Shown here one piece after another: positions 58,101 to 64,000 of a DNA stretch of 64,000 nucleotides; within the stretch, counting starts at the first letter, position 1; every line of letters begins with the position of its first letter. Made by a program: the position numbers and the translations under genes. The stretch is taken from NCBI GenBank assembly GCA_907164885.2, contig OU015496.1, positions 187,139,281-187,203,280 on the forward strand, read 5' to 3'. This DNA is from Dolomedes plantarius. Its lineage: Eukaryota > Arthropoda > Arachnida > Araneae > Dolomedidae. A model generated the notes under the pieces. That model did no database searches and had not been told where the DNA came from. It worked only from the letters and a program-made list of their open reading frames with translations.

Positions 58101-59763
58101 TCACTAGGCATCATTAATTTGCCTTTATCTTAGCCATAAGTGTAAGTTTTCTGTTCTGAGTAAACAATGTAAGAAGCCCCATTTTCCAAATGTATTTCTA
58201 TATTTACAGTCTGCCATTGTGAAGACTGAAGCTATCAAGTATGATCCTAGTACTGTGAATAATGCTCAGCACAGTACGACTTCTGTCCCTCTGGTGATCA
58301 CAGAGACAAGGAAAGTCAATTATCCTGTGCCTCCACCCCCACAGTTTGAGTCTGAAGGAGAGGTTTTTCCCCTATCTGAGGATGGGGAGATTGTCAGTTC
58401 CTCTACCATTTCCAGTAAAACAAAGACTGTTGAAACCATCACGGTGAGTACTCTAATAACTGCTAACTACAAAATACAATAAAGTTTATATATTTAGATG
58501 TCTTGTACTCTGTATTTATTGTACTAGAACACACCTTTAGAATGTGTGTTACATATATGCATCTTTTTTCTGTGCTGTTTGGTATGGGATTGTAAACTGA
58601 CATGTTCAGCTTTCATTTTAATTATACCCATTACCCCTTATGGAATTTTTATTTGGGCTTAATATTTTGCAGTCAAGCAGTGTTTAAAAATTTAAATATA
58701 TATAATATTTATTCAAATATTTGATAATTGTATAAAACCACTTCTAGAATAAAATGAGTGACAGCAGACTTTTATAATATAGTATGATTCTGTATTATGG
58801 TAGATAATTATTTAAGTGACTTTCAGCTTATTTGAAATGTTCATAAGAAAAATTAACTTATATTTTGTATATTTAGAATAATTAGTTCCTAACCATCCCA
58901 TTTTCTTTGCTGTCTTTGCATTATAGATGAGGGTGTATAGTATATACTTAGGGATACATAATTTTTGTAGTTAGGAAATGATGTGAATAAATGCAAAAAA
59001 AAATTTTTACTACTATTCGGTGAAAACTTGGTGATAAATGACTTTTTAAGTGAAATCAGGTAATAATAGTTATAATTTATTACATAATTGCTTATCTAAG
59101 ACCATCCACAGTCTTTAACTGAGAGATCTGACACTCGAAATTTGTTTATTACTTATTGCTAAAGACTTAAGAGAATGTGGAGACTACTACAGTGTTAGAT
59201 TTTAACTAAGAATTTTGATACTTACCTAACCAAGTAAGTAAAGTTGTGATTTTTTTCAAATAAATGTGAAATTTTTGAATTTGTATATATATCTATATAT
59301 ATTTTGCAAACAAATACGAAATTTTATATTGTAATTTTTTTTTACAAAATTTCGATATTTTTATACAAAATTTATGTACCCTTATATATACTATATTCAT
59401 AGAGACAGAATCTGACAGTTCTCTGAGAAATCTTGGGATGAAAGATCTGTAATGTCATTTAATATGTTTTCTTTAAATAGGCAATGAGAGGGCTCCATGG
59501 CAACATGTATTGCATAATTATGAAATTTATGTTGCTGTGGGTATGCAAATGGGATTCCAATGTTTTCAATTATGTTTCAGTATAAAATGGAGCGAGATGG
59601 TGTGGTTGAAACTCGAGTTGAGCAGAAAATCACAATCCAGAGTGATGGTGATCCCATTGACCATGACAAGGCCCTTGCTGAAGCCATCCAGGAGGCCACC
59701 ATGATGAATCCTGACATGACTGTAGAGAAAATAGAAATTCAACAACAGGCCAGTTCTCATTGA
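36947..59763 (+). CDS. cora: Protein 4.1 / Coracle homologue (FERM-FA-4.1 C-terminal domain), 15 coding exons
   Basis: Exons read in the sequence: 36947-37138, 37642-37746, 37863-37905, 38688-38763, 39319-39363, 41163-41336, 42577-42817, 43329-43426, 44964-45148, 48501-48700, 50465-50605, 51993-53639, 56111-56341, 58210-58443, 59581-59763. All introns start GT and end AG, and phases agree throughout, giving 1,264 codons and a TGA. Residues about 48-326 form a FERM domain (F1 begins [18 protein letters not shown]2 carries [20 protein letters not shown]3 carries [14 protein letters not shown]). Residues 327-386 are FERM-adjacent, 387-1126 a variable linker, and about 1150-1260 the 4.1 C-terminal domain. 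Family knowledge: Coracle is a cortical scaffold of septate junctions that binds Neurexin IV tails and links membrane proteins to the cytoskeleton; vertebrate 4.1R also binds spectrin-actin. I see no recognisable spectrin-actin-binding domain. The start ATG follows a splice acceptor, so the transcript has at least one upstream non-coding exon. The family call is very secure; the exact isoform is not. Confidence 0.95.
37642..37746 (+). CDS. cora: Coracle homologue exon 2 (FERM F1, residues 65-99)
   Basis: Reads [17 protein letters not shown] then [13 protein letters not shown], the conserved F1 ubiquitin-like core. Acceptor TTTAG, donor AGA|GTAAGT, phase 0 at both ends. Confidence 0.93.
37863..37905 (+). 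CDS. cora: Coracle homologue exon 3 (FERM F1, 43 nt)
   Basis: Short exon reading [14 protein letters not shown]. The preceding intron is only 116 nt, with acceptor TTTTACAG. The donor AAA|GTAAGC leaves phase 1, which exon 4 completes as an Asn codon. Confidence 0.92.
38688..38763 (+). CDS. cora: Coracle homologue exon 4 (end of FERM F1)
   Basis: Reads [19 protein letters not shown] then QEDIT, the conserved F1/F2 hinge. Acceptor CTGTAG, donor AG|GTGAGT, phase 2. Confidence 0.93.
38925..39033 (+). repeat. Diverged SINE family 1 copy in an intron
   Basis: TAGACATGAGTATTTGTAGC, GGTCAGAATCAGTTG and a CAACTAACCAACC tail align with the family body. It lies in the intron between exons 4 and 5 of the Coracle homologue. 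Confidence 0.4.
39319..39363 (+). CDS. cora: Coracle homologue exon 5 (FERM F2, 45 nt)
   Basis: Reads [16 protein letters not shown], the first F2 helix. Acceptor TTTACAG, donor AAA|GTGAGT, phase 2 on both sides. Confidence 0.93.
39730..39941 (-). repeat. tRNA-derived SINE, family 2, reverse strand
   Basis: On the minus strand it begins GTCGGCCAGATAGCACAGTG with an A box, then GGTTGTAGGTTCAATTCC as B box. The body includes GAGCTATGTTAGCTCACATG. It lies in the intron between exons 5 and 6 of the Coracle homologue. It differs from family 1. Confidence 0.65.
41163..41336 (+). CDS. cora: Coracle homologue exon 6 (FERM F2)
   Basis: Reads [20 protein letters not shown], then [20 protein letters not shown], ending in VVELHKQH. 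The acceptor TTTTTCAG ends at 41162 and the donor GTAAGT starts at 41337. Confidence 0.94.
41776..42404. mobile_element. Tigger-like MITE in the intron between exons 6 and 7
   Basis: Left CAGTGGAGTCCTGATAATCC and, inverted from the right, CAGTGGAGTCCCGATAATCC form termini of about 24 bp. TA follows on the right; the left flank is TG, so the TA duplication has decayed there. It has inner repeats of GGATTAAGC. No transposase is readable. Confidence 0.8.
42577..42817 (+). CDS. cora: Coracle homologue exon 7 (FERM F2/F3)
   Basis: Reads [37 protein letters not shown], then the F3 PH-like strands [18 protein letters not shown] and FYIKIRPGE. Acceptor CTTCAG, donor GAG|GTAAGG, ending in phase 0. 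Confidence 0.95.
43329..43426 (+). CDS. cora: Coracle homologue exon 8 (FERM F3 C-terminal helix)
   Basis: Reads [20 protein letters not shown] then [13 protein letters not shown], the signature end of a FERM domain. Acceptor GTTTTCAG, donor CAG|GTATGA, phase 2. Confidence 0.95.
44378..44680. mobile_element. Inverted-terminus MITE in the intron between exons 8 and 9
   Basis: Left GCAACTGACTTGTAACATAA and, inverted from the right, GCAACTGATTTGTAATGTAA. The interior has more ATGTAATGTAAT-type repeats on both arms. The target duplication is not clear. Confidence 0.6.
44759..44864 (+). repeat. tRNA-like SINE, family 3, with 10-bp TSD
   Basis: GTGGCAGCCCAATGGTACAG (A box-like) and GGTGCTCGAATCGAATCTTG (B box-like) with a pairing anticodon-arm remnant between them. 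Flanked by ATTAATTCAC at 44749-44758 and 44865-44874. It ends 100 bases before exon 9 of the Coracle homologue. No full tRNA fold, so not a tRNA gene. Confidence 0.65.
44964..45148 (+). CDS. cora: Coracle homologue exon 9 (FERM-adjacent region)
   Basis: Starts [20 protein letters not shown], then [20 protein letters not shown] and [20 protein letters not shown]. This is the FERM-adjacent (FA) segment that carries regulatory phosphorylation sites in the 4.1 family. Acceptor CTTTTCAG, donor GGTG|GTATGT, phase 1. The next intron is 3.35 kb. Confidence 0.94.
45149..48500 (+). other. 3.35-kb intron of the Coracle homologue
   Basis: AT-rich; I see no exon, transposon termini or RNA gene in it. Confidence 0.5.
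48501..48700 (+). CDS. cora: Coracle homologue exon 10 (linker, residues 387-453)
   Basis: Polar linker beginning [20 protein letters not shown] and ending in [14 protein letters not shown]. Acceptor TTCCCCCCAG. Donor AAG|GTAAAT returns to phase 0. Confidence 0.88.
49139..49304 (+). repeat. 83-bp tandem duplication, two units, intronic
   Basis: TGCAGTAGCCC recurs at 49151 and 49234; both units continue through ACCTGGTTTGAT-type text to TTAACACCCTTT. Unrelated in sequence to the 83-bp array at 14915. Confidence 0.85.
49600..50021 (+). repeat. ACTAGC...TATATAGAT-type interspersed repeat, intronic
   Basis: Begins ACTAGCATTATTGCCCGGC and ends GACAAACAAACAGACAAGCT then TTTTATATATATAGAT. It contains a long C-run at 49682-49698 and lies in the intron between exons 10 and 11 of the Coracle homologue. 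The class is uncertain. Confidence 0.55.
50465..50605 (+). CDS. cora: Coracle homologue exon 11 (linker, residues 454-500)
   Basis: Reads [20 protein letters not shown] and continues Pro/Glu-rich to KPVTEE. Phase 0 on both sides, so it could be skipped without a frameshift. The acceptor is TTATGTAG; the donor GAG|GTAGTA is only moderate. Confidence 0.85.
51993..53639 (+). CDS. cora: Coracle homologue exon 12: 1,647-nt Lys/Glu-rich exon (residues 501-1049)
   Basis: Opens [19 protein letters not shown] after acceptor TTTTTAG, phase 0. The first ~145 codons are mixed (for example [18 protein letters not shown]). About residues 650-955 (52443-53360) are dominated by Lys, Glu, Asp and Ser in runs such as [19 protein letters not shown], predicted to be highly charged and helical or coiled-coil. 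The tail is Ser-rich and ends KPLIE. The whole exon is divisible by three. It sits where vertebrate 4.1R places its spectrin-actin-binding and unique regions, but I see no sequence match to those. The donor GAG|GTTTTT at 53640 is weak. Reading through gives VFILKTL and a stop at 53661-53663. Confidence 0.88.
54430..55838 (+). mobile_element. Tc1-type DNA transposon, 1,409 bp, nearly intact
   Basis: Left CACTGCTGGCCACTGTAAAT and, inverted from the right, TACTGCTGGCCACCCAAATT are imperfect termini running to GCAACACC. TA duplication at 54428-54429 and 55839-55840. It lies in the 2.47-kb intron between exons 12 and 13 of the Coracle homologue, same strand. It holds one transposase reading frame broken only by two stops. 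Confidence 0.95.
54662..55702 (+). pseudogene. Tc1-type DD34E transposase with two in-frame stops
   Basis: ATG at 54662, TGA at 55700-55702, 346 codons, the usual size of Tc1 transposases. The N-terminal HTH includes [20 protein letters not shown]. The catalytic residues are intact by position: Asp159 in VFTDESRF, Asp248 in FQQDNARPH, and Glu283 in [10 protein letters not shown], giving the DD34E spacing. In-frame stops occur at codon 4 (TGA, 54671-54673) and near the C-terminus (TAA, 55592-55594), after which the frame continues [17 protein letters not shown] to NNGGYSGY. There are no frameshifts. A recently inactivated copy; the stops are single-base changes at the level of codons. Confidence 0.93.
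56111..56341 (+). CDS. cora: Coracle homologue exon 13 (Ser/Thr-rich linker)
   Basis: Begins [20 protein letters not shown] and ends [12 protein letters not shown]. Acceptor TTCATAG, donor CAG|GTAAGG, phase 0 on both sides. It is separated from exon 12 by the intron carrying the Tc1-type element. Confidence 0.9.
56715..58060 (-). mobile_element. piggyBac-type element, 1,346 bp, in the intron between exons 13 and 14
   Basis: The termini CCCTTTGAGGGGCGC and GCGCCCCTCAAAGGG are exact inverses and are flanked by TTAA on both sides (56711-56714, 58061-58064). CCC ends and TTAA duplication define piggyBac. The sub-terminal motif CACAGTGCGAAC or its inverse recurs inside (about 56853, 57697, 58030). 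A short N-terminal transposase remnant is on the minus strand. Confidence 0.92.
56830..57015 (-). pseudogene. N-terminal piece of a piggyBac-type transposase
   Basis: ATG at 57015 on the minus strand; reads [19 protein letters not shown] then [19 protein letters not shown] and stops after 61 codons. An acidic, low-complexity head with a leading [11 protein letters not shown] helix is typical of piggyBac transposases. The catalytic DDD region is not found in the element. It runs straight into terminal-repeat-like sequence, so it is an internal-deletion derivative. Confidence 0.65.
58210..58443 (+). CDS. cora: Coracle homologue exon 14 (start of 4.1 C-terminal domain)
   Basis: Reads [16 protein letters not shown], then [20 protein letters not shown] and ends [11 protein letters not shown]. 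The last part is the conserved opening of the 4.1 C-terminal domain. Acceptor TTTACAG, donor ACG|GTGAGT, phase 0. Confidence 0.94.
59581..59763 (+). CDS. cora: Coracle homologue exon 15 (end of C-terminal domain, stop)
   Basis: Reads [20 protein letters not shown], then [33 protein letters not shown] and TGA. This matches the 4.1 C-terminal domain, which ends proteins of this family. Acceptor ATGTTTCAG. Confidence 0.95.
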   Translation, partial: YKMERDGVVETRVEQKITIQSDGDPIDHDKALAEAIQEATMMNPDMTVEKIEIQQQASSH

Positions 59764-60816
59764 TTTAGGTTAGTCATAAACTTTCACTTTTAATGTATAT
59801 CTTAATGTATAATGAAGTGTTTCGTACAGTGAATTTAGTTATAATAAATTGAGATGACAAATATTTAATGTGGAGGGAAGCATTTCACATCAATATGCTA
59901 CTTTTTATCTTAGTAGTTCTATGTATTTATTGTGAATGATGATGATCACATTCAATATATTTTTTGTTGTTGGTGGTGTTTAATGATTGATTTTTTTAAA
60001 AATAATGGAATTTGTTCACAAATAATTTTCCACACAACTAAATCTTTCTTATAAACAAAGTGGTGTCATTTTCAAATCGTTAAAATATCATTTTGGTTGT
60101 TTAGAATTCAGTGTCATTGATCAATCTTGAATTAGCAATATCTTCATTGCAGCATCTTAGTTGAGAGTTCGAAGCTGATCTGTGTCAGTGCTTAAATAAT
60201 CATTCAATCAGTGTTTTTGATAGCTCAAAAATGGGTGTGAAATGTGAAGATTTTGATATGTGTATCTAATCTTTAATGGTACTTTGATTTCAGATTGCTG
60301 TGCACTCCTTATGCCACAAAGACTGTCGCTTTGCTACGACTGAAAATGGCAGAGCGTTGCAATCTTCTTCATTTCTTCTCAACCGAGTTGGTTTCAGCTT
60401 GTATACGCAAAAAAAAAGAAAAAAAAAAAGGCTTACTGTGATTGGGGAATGTGTTTTCTTTTGTACATAGACTGATTATTTCTCATATTGTCATAATGGA
60501 TTTGAGTTTTTTTTTTTATAAGTGCAGAGCTCAGTTTTTAGGCCTTTTTTTCCCTTTATTTTAGAAATATTTTGTTTTGTCACCAAAATTTTATACTCAT
60601 TGTTTTAATATGTGAAATACCAAGTAAATAATTTAAAATAATCCTTAGGGGGTCATACATTTTAAGTGAAATTAAAATTCCCCCCCCCCCCCCCTCCACA
60701 AAAAATATAAAATAAATAAAATTGTACAATTTTAAGAATAGTGTAATTTAAGTGCATATCAAATTAATTTAAGACGTTCTATTTACTTTTCCCCCATCAC
60801 TGGTGACTGCGTCCAA

Positions 60817-60822
60817 AATAAA
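60817..60822 (+). promoter_or_regulatory. AATAAA polyadenylation signal (proximal candidate)
   Basis: Canonical hexamer about 1 kb after the stop codon of the Coracle homologue. It is followed within about 100 bases by T-rich and TG-containing sequence. Confidence 0.4.
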
Positions 60823-62627
60823 GTTCATAAATGTTACAGAACTCAGTTAAATTTGGTAATTTTGCATATCTTTTGTGTTTTTAAATCTGTATGTTTTGCG
60901 ATCTCAAACAGAGTTTAATCAGTAATCAGGGTTTAAAGTTTGAATGATTTTAGAAAATTATTTTTTTATTAAAATCTTTTGTTATAAATACTTTAATGAT
61001 CTCATTTTCATTTTATTATTCTGCTGCCTATCTAAAGCTTACAATTTTTTTGGTATTGGTGTTTTTATCAAGAAAAATGTCTGAGTATAACTGTTTGTGA
61101 TATTCTATTTCTCTGTCGCATGTAGTAAAATACATGTATTCCTTTTGTTAAACCATCAAATCTCTTAATCATTCTTTTTTTTCTTCCTTAAAGAAATGAT
61201 TTTCTTAAAAAAATGATTGCAATTTCTTTCCTGATATGAGTTGAAAAATAGGTGTGCATTATTGATTTAAAGTACTAAATCTGAGAAATATATGCTGACT
61301 AAAAAAAATCCCGTTCCTCGGCTTTAATTGTATGCTTCCAAAATATCTAAGCCCATTGGAGTGGTTTAAGAAAAGGAAGACTAATGTGCTGTGTTTCTCA
61401 GTTGTTTATTTCATGTTTGCTGTAAACTGTTACAGAGACTTCATTTTGTTGAAATTGTATTGTATATATAAAGTATTAGATATATCATTTACCATGTGCA
61501 TAGACATTTTTATTGATAGTCTGCATGTCTGCAGATATGGCTACCTGTTGTTTGTAGAATATTGTTAACATTTAACAAGTTTAAACTTGAAGAGTGACAT
61601 TGTATGAATGAGGTGTGTTGTATGCAAATGTTAGAAATTCAAAATTCATTTGTTGGAGTGTCATAACTGTTTCCTAGAGATTGATTTATCTGTACTGTTT
61701 ATATACTCTTTTGAAATTTTATGCCATTCAGATGAAATTAGTTTAATTTCCCCTCAATCATAATTTGGACCAAAGGGGCAACAAATGCAGCAAAAGTCAT
61801 GCTATCTTACTAGAATAACTTCTCACTCGTGCCTACTTCTCTAATATGGATTGGAATGGATGGCAATAAAAGGAGCTCCAAGATGAAATGTAAATTTTTC
61901 TAGATTCTCACCTGTATAGAAATTATATGTTTAAAAAAGCTGTTAAATTTGCCTCCTTTTGATGAATGTCTAATGGAAATATATACATAACGATTGCCTA
62001 TATAGATATATCTATTGATGTACTAAAAATTATTTTATCTATGACAGTCTTTCTTTCTTCAAAATCGATTGTTTCAGGCAGGATAGTGCAAATATATATA
62101 TATAGTGCCTTTTATTATGTTTTCAATTCTACTCTATCTATGGTGGGGGAAAATGATCAGCTTCAATCTCAAAAACTGGACAAAATTTGTTTTGGGGTCT
62201 GAAAAATGGTGTAAATTGTACAATTTTTGAAAAAATTGATAATTTTTGTTGCAGCATGTTGCTGTTACATGCTCTTGAGATGCATATAGCATTGTGGAAT
62301 TCTGTTTCACCCTCTCTCAGTGTTGCATGTCTGACATGGTTTTTCTATTTTTCCACCTTCTGACAGACCATACAAGTGTTAAGAAAATTGCTCAGTGAAC
62401 AGTTTAGTCGTTGAACAATTAATTTACTGACCCCATACAGATGTTCCATTTCATCATAGTCTATATGTTTCATTCAGAATTAGATGTTTATGAGCAGCTT
62501 TTAAAATTTTAGTCTGTATATTTGTGTTCTCTTTGTTGATATTATGTAATTGAGAGTATCTGAAATTTTCTTTATTCTCTGTGAAATGCCCAGGACATGC
62601 TGCTACACATTTTATGCACATAGAGAC

Positions 62628-62633
62628 ATTAAA
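62628..62633 (+). promoter_or_regulatory. ATTAAA polyadenylation signal (distal candidate)
   Basis: Common variant hexamer followed about 20 bases later by a GT-rich stretch (CTGGTGTTTTGTC), the usual layout of a cleavage site. It would end a long 3'UTR of the Coracle homologue. Confidence 0.4.
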
Positions 62634-62664
62634 GAGTCATTCTTTTAAAACTGGTGTTTTGTCA

Positions 62665-64000
62665 TTATTTCTCAAGACTGAATTTCAGACTGAAATATTT
62701 TAACATGTCATCAGTTGGACTGCATCTCATAAATATCTTTTTGTCTTCCCCCTTCACTAATGAAGAGCGATATAGGATTGTGTATGAGTAATAATTATTC
62801 ATCTATCTATAATCAACCCATTTATTTCTTATTTACTAGTTTTCAGCTCTAAGGAGAGGAAACTTTTAATGCTAAAAGAATTTTCTCTACCAGCAACAAT
62901 TTATCTCACAGTTAATGTAGTCAAAATTTATTTATACACTTAGTTACAAGTCTACTACAAGAAAGTCTGAATCCCATACCAAGCCCCATATGTGCCGGTG
63001 ATTATGAAAGTGGCCTAACTCAGAAATCTAAAAAAACATAAGTTATCAGTTACTTCATATTTTATTCTTTTATATTACCATAATCTGAAACCATCTTTGC
63101 AAAATTGTAAAAATTGAACCATTAGATAGTTTGTTGAACTGAATTCTGTGTAAGGCTGCAACATGTTTAAACTCAAACCTTCAAAATATATTGAAACAAA
63201 AATATATGACAGACCATTTTCATAATTACTGGCACATATATCAGTATTGCAAACCCTACTTTTTCCTACATGATTAGAAGGGCTTGCATGCATCTAATGG
63301 CATACAAAGAGCTTTATAAAAATCTAATGAGTGAAAAATTTGACCCAGGTTATCTATTGGCTCTGAAACATAAGAAAATTCTTGGATTCAACTGCCTGTA
63401 AAATTAACAGATAAAAGTATCAGTGTTATTTCACACTTTTTTCAGGATTTGCAATTAGAAAATTCAATCAGCTGGCATGTTCTATTTCTTTTAACTTTTG
63501 CAAAAAAGAATAATTCCAAAAATCTTGACAGTCTACTTTACATGAAGGTTTTATTTGTACAACAGAAGTTCCACAATAAGTAAATCTTCACAACTCATAA
63601 ATAATAATTTTTAAAGCATCAATACAAATATTTTTTATATAAGATTTTTAAAAAAAAATATATAACTAAAAAAATATAACAGCAATACTTTTGATGTGTT
63701 AATTTATCACAGACTAGAAAAATAAAATGACTAGCTAAAATCAATTTTTCAATTTTTTGCATCGTATCACATATGCTTCTTTTATGCAAATATATTTATG
63801 TATTTGTTATCAAATAGATAAATTTCTTATATTAAAAATTTTTTACATATAAATTTAGGAACATCTCTGCACTAATAAAATATATTCTACTATAGTATTA
63901 ACATTTAACTGATTAGATTTAAAAGGATAAACTACCTTGGAAAGAGCTTGTTTCAAACACACAAATTCATAAAACAATAAATATACAACGCTTCATTTTT
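62665..64000. other. AT-rich tail of the window, no recognised feature
   Basis: No exon, termini or RNA gene that I can support. Confidence 0.4.

Larger units (their letters stand above)
59764..62660 (+). other. cora: Probable 3'UTR of the Coracle homologue
   Basis: A possible donor G|GTTAGT begins at 59769, five bases after the stop, and a good acceptor (TTTGATTTCAG) ends at 60293. The 3'UTR may therefore be split, with a terminal exon starting near 60294 (a less AT-rich stretch). Polyadenylation signals are seen at 60817-60822 and 62628-62633. No other gene is visible here. The extent is an inference. Confidence 0.45.

Noticed and set aside
63075..63293. 72-codon minus-strand open frame
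   Set aside because: Random-length frame in AT-rich DNA with no domain or codon bias.

Overview
The window is eukaryotic nuclear DNA. It is AT-rich, has spliced exons with GT/AG borders, tRNA-derived SINEs, and many cut-and-paste DNA transposons. The one gene that can be read with confidence encodes a protein 4.1 family protein that most resembles arthropod Coracle. The gene, together with Tc1, pogo/Tigger, hAT, piggyBac and Harbinger-type elements, points to an arthropod. A chelicerate such as a spider is my best guess, but it is an inference. There is no bacterial operon, CRISPR array or confirmed RNA gene.

Positions 1 to about 32,000 hold no recognisable host gene and behave as transposon-rich intergenic DNA. 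They contain hAT-type elements with 8-bp target duplications, five copies of a TWA-flanked Harbinger-like MITE, and a Tigger-like element split by a 5'-truncated non-LTR retrotransposon. They also contain a separate Tigger transposase fossil, several tRNA-derived SINEs, a TTAA-flanked long-TIR MITE, an 83-bp tandem repeat and many poly-C/poly-G tracts. Around 31,400-32,240 the sequence is more balanced in base composition and ends in a TATA-like stretch followed by a good splice donor, so it is a weak candidate for the promoter and non-coding first exon. A 72-bp tandem array with a higher-order 216-bp period lies at 34,331-34,974.

Positions 36,935-59,763, plus a 3'UTR that probably continues to about 60,820-62,650, hold the protein 4.1/Coracle homologue on the + strand. 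It has 15 coding exons that join in frame to 1,264 codons: a FERM domain (exons 1-8), a FERM-adjacent region (exon 9), a variable linker (exons 10-13, including one 1,647-nt Lys/Glu-rich exon) and the protein 4.1 C-terminal domain (exons 14-15). Its introns carry a nearly intact Tc1-type element, a piggyBac-type element, a Tigger-like MITE, SINEs and smaller repeats. The last 1.3 kb shows no feature I can support.

I did not find a convincing new biological system. The observations most worth checking are the weak donor at the end of the large exon, with a ready in-frame stop just after it; the complementary TAA/TTA mismatch of target sites at two adjacent MITEs, which fits a small inversion; the higher-order 72-bp array; and the nested Tigger/non-LTR insertion.
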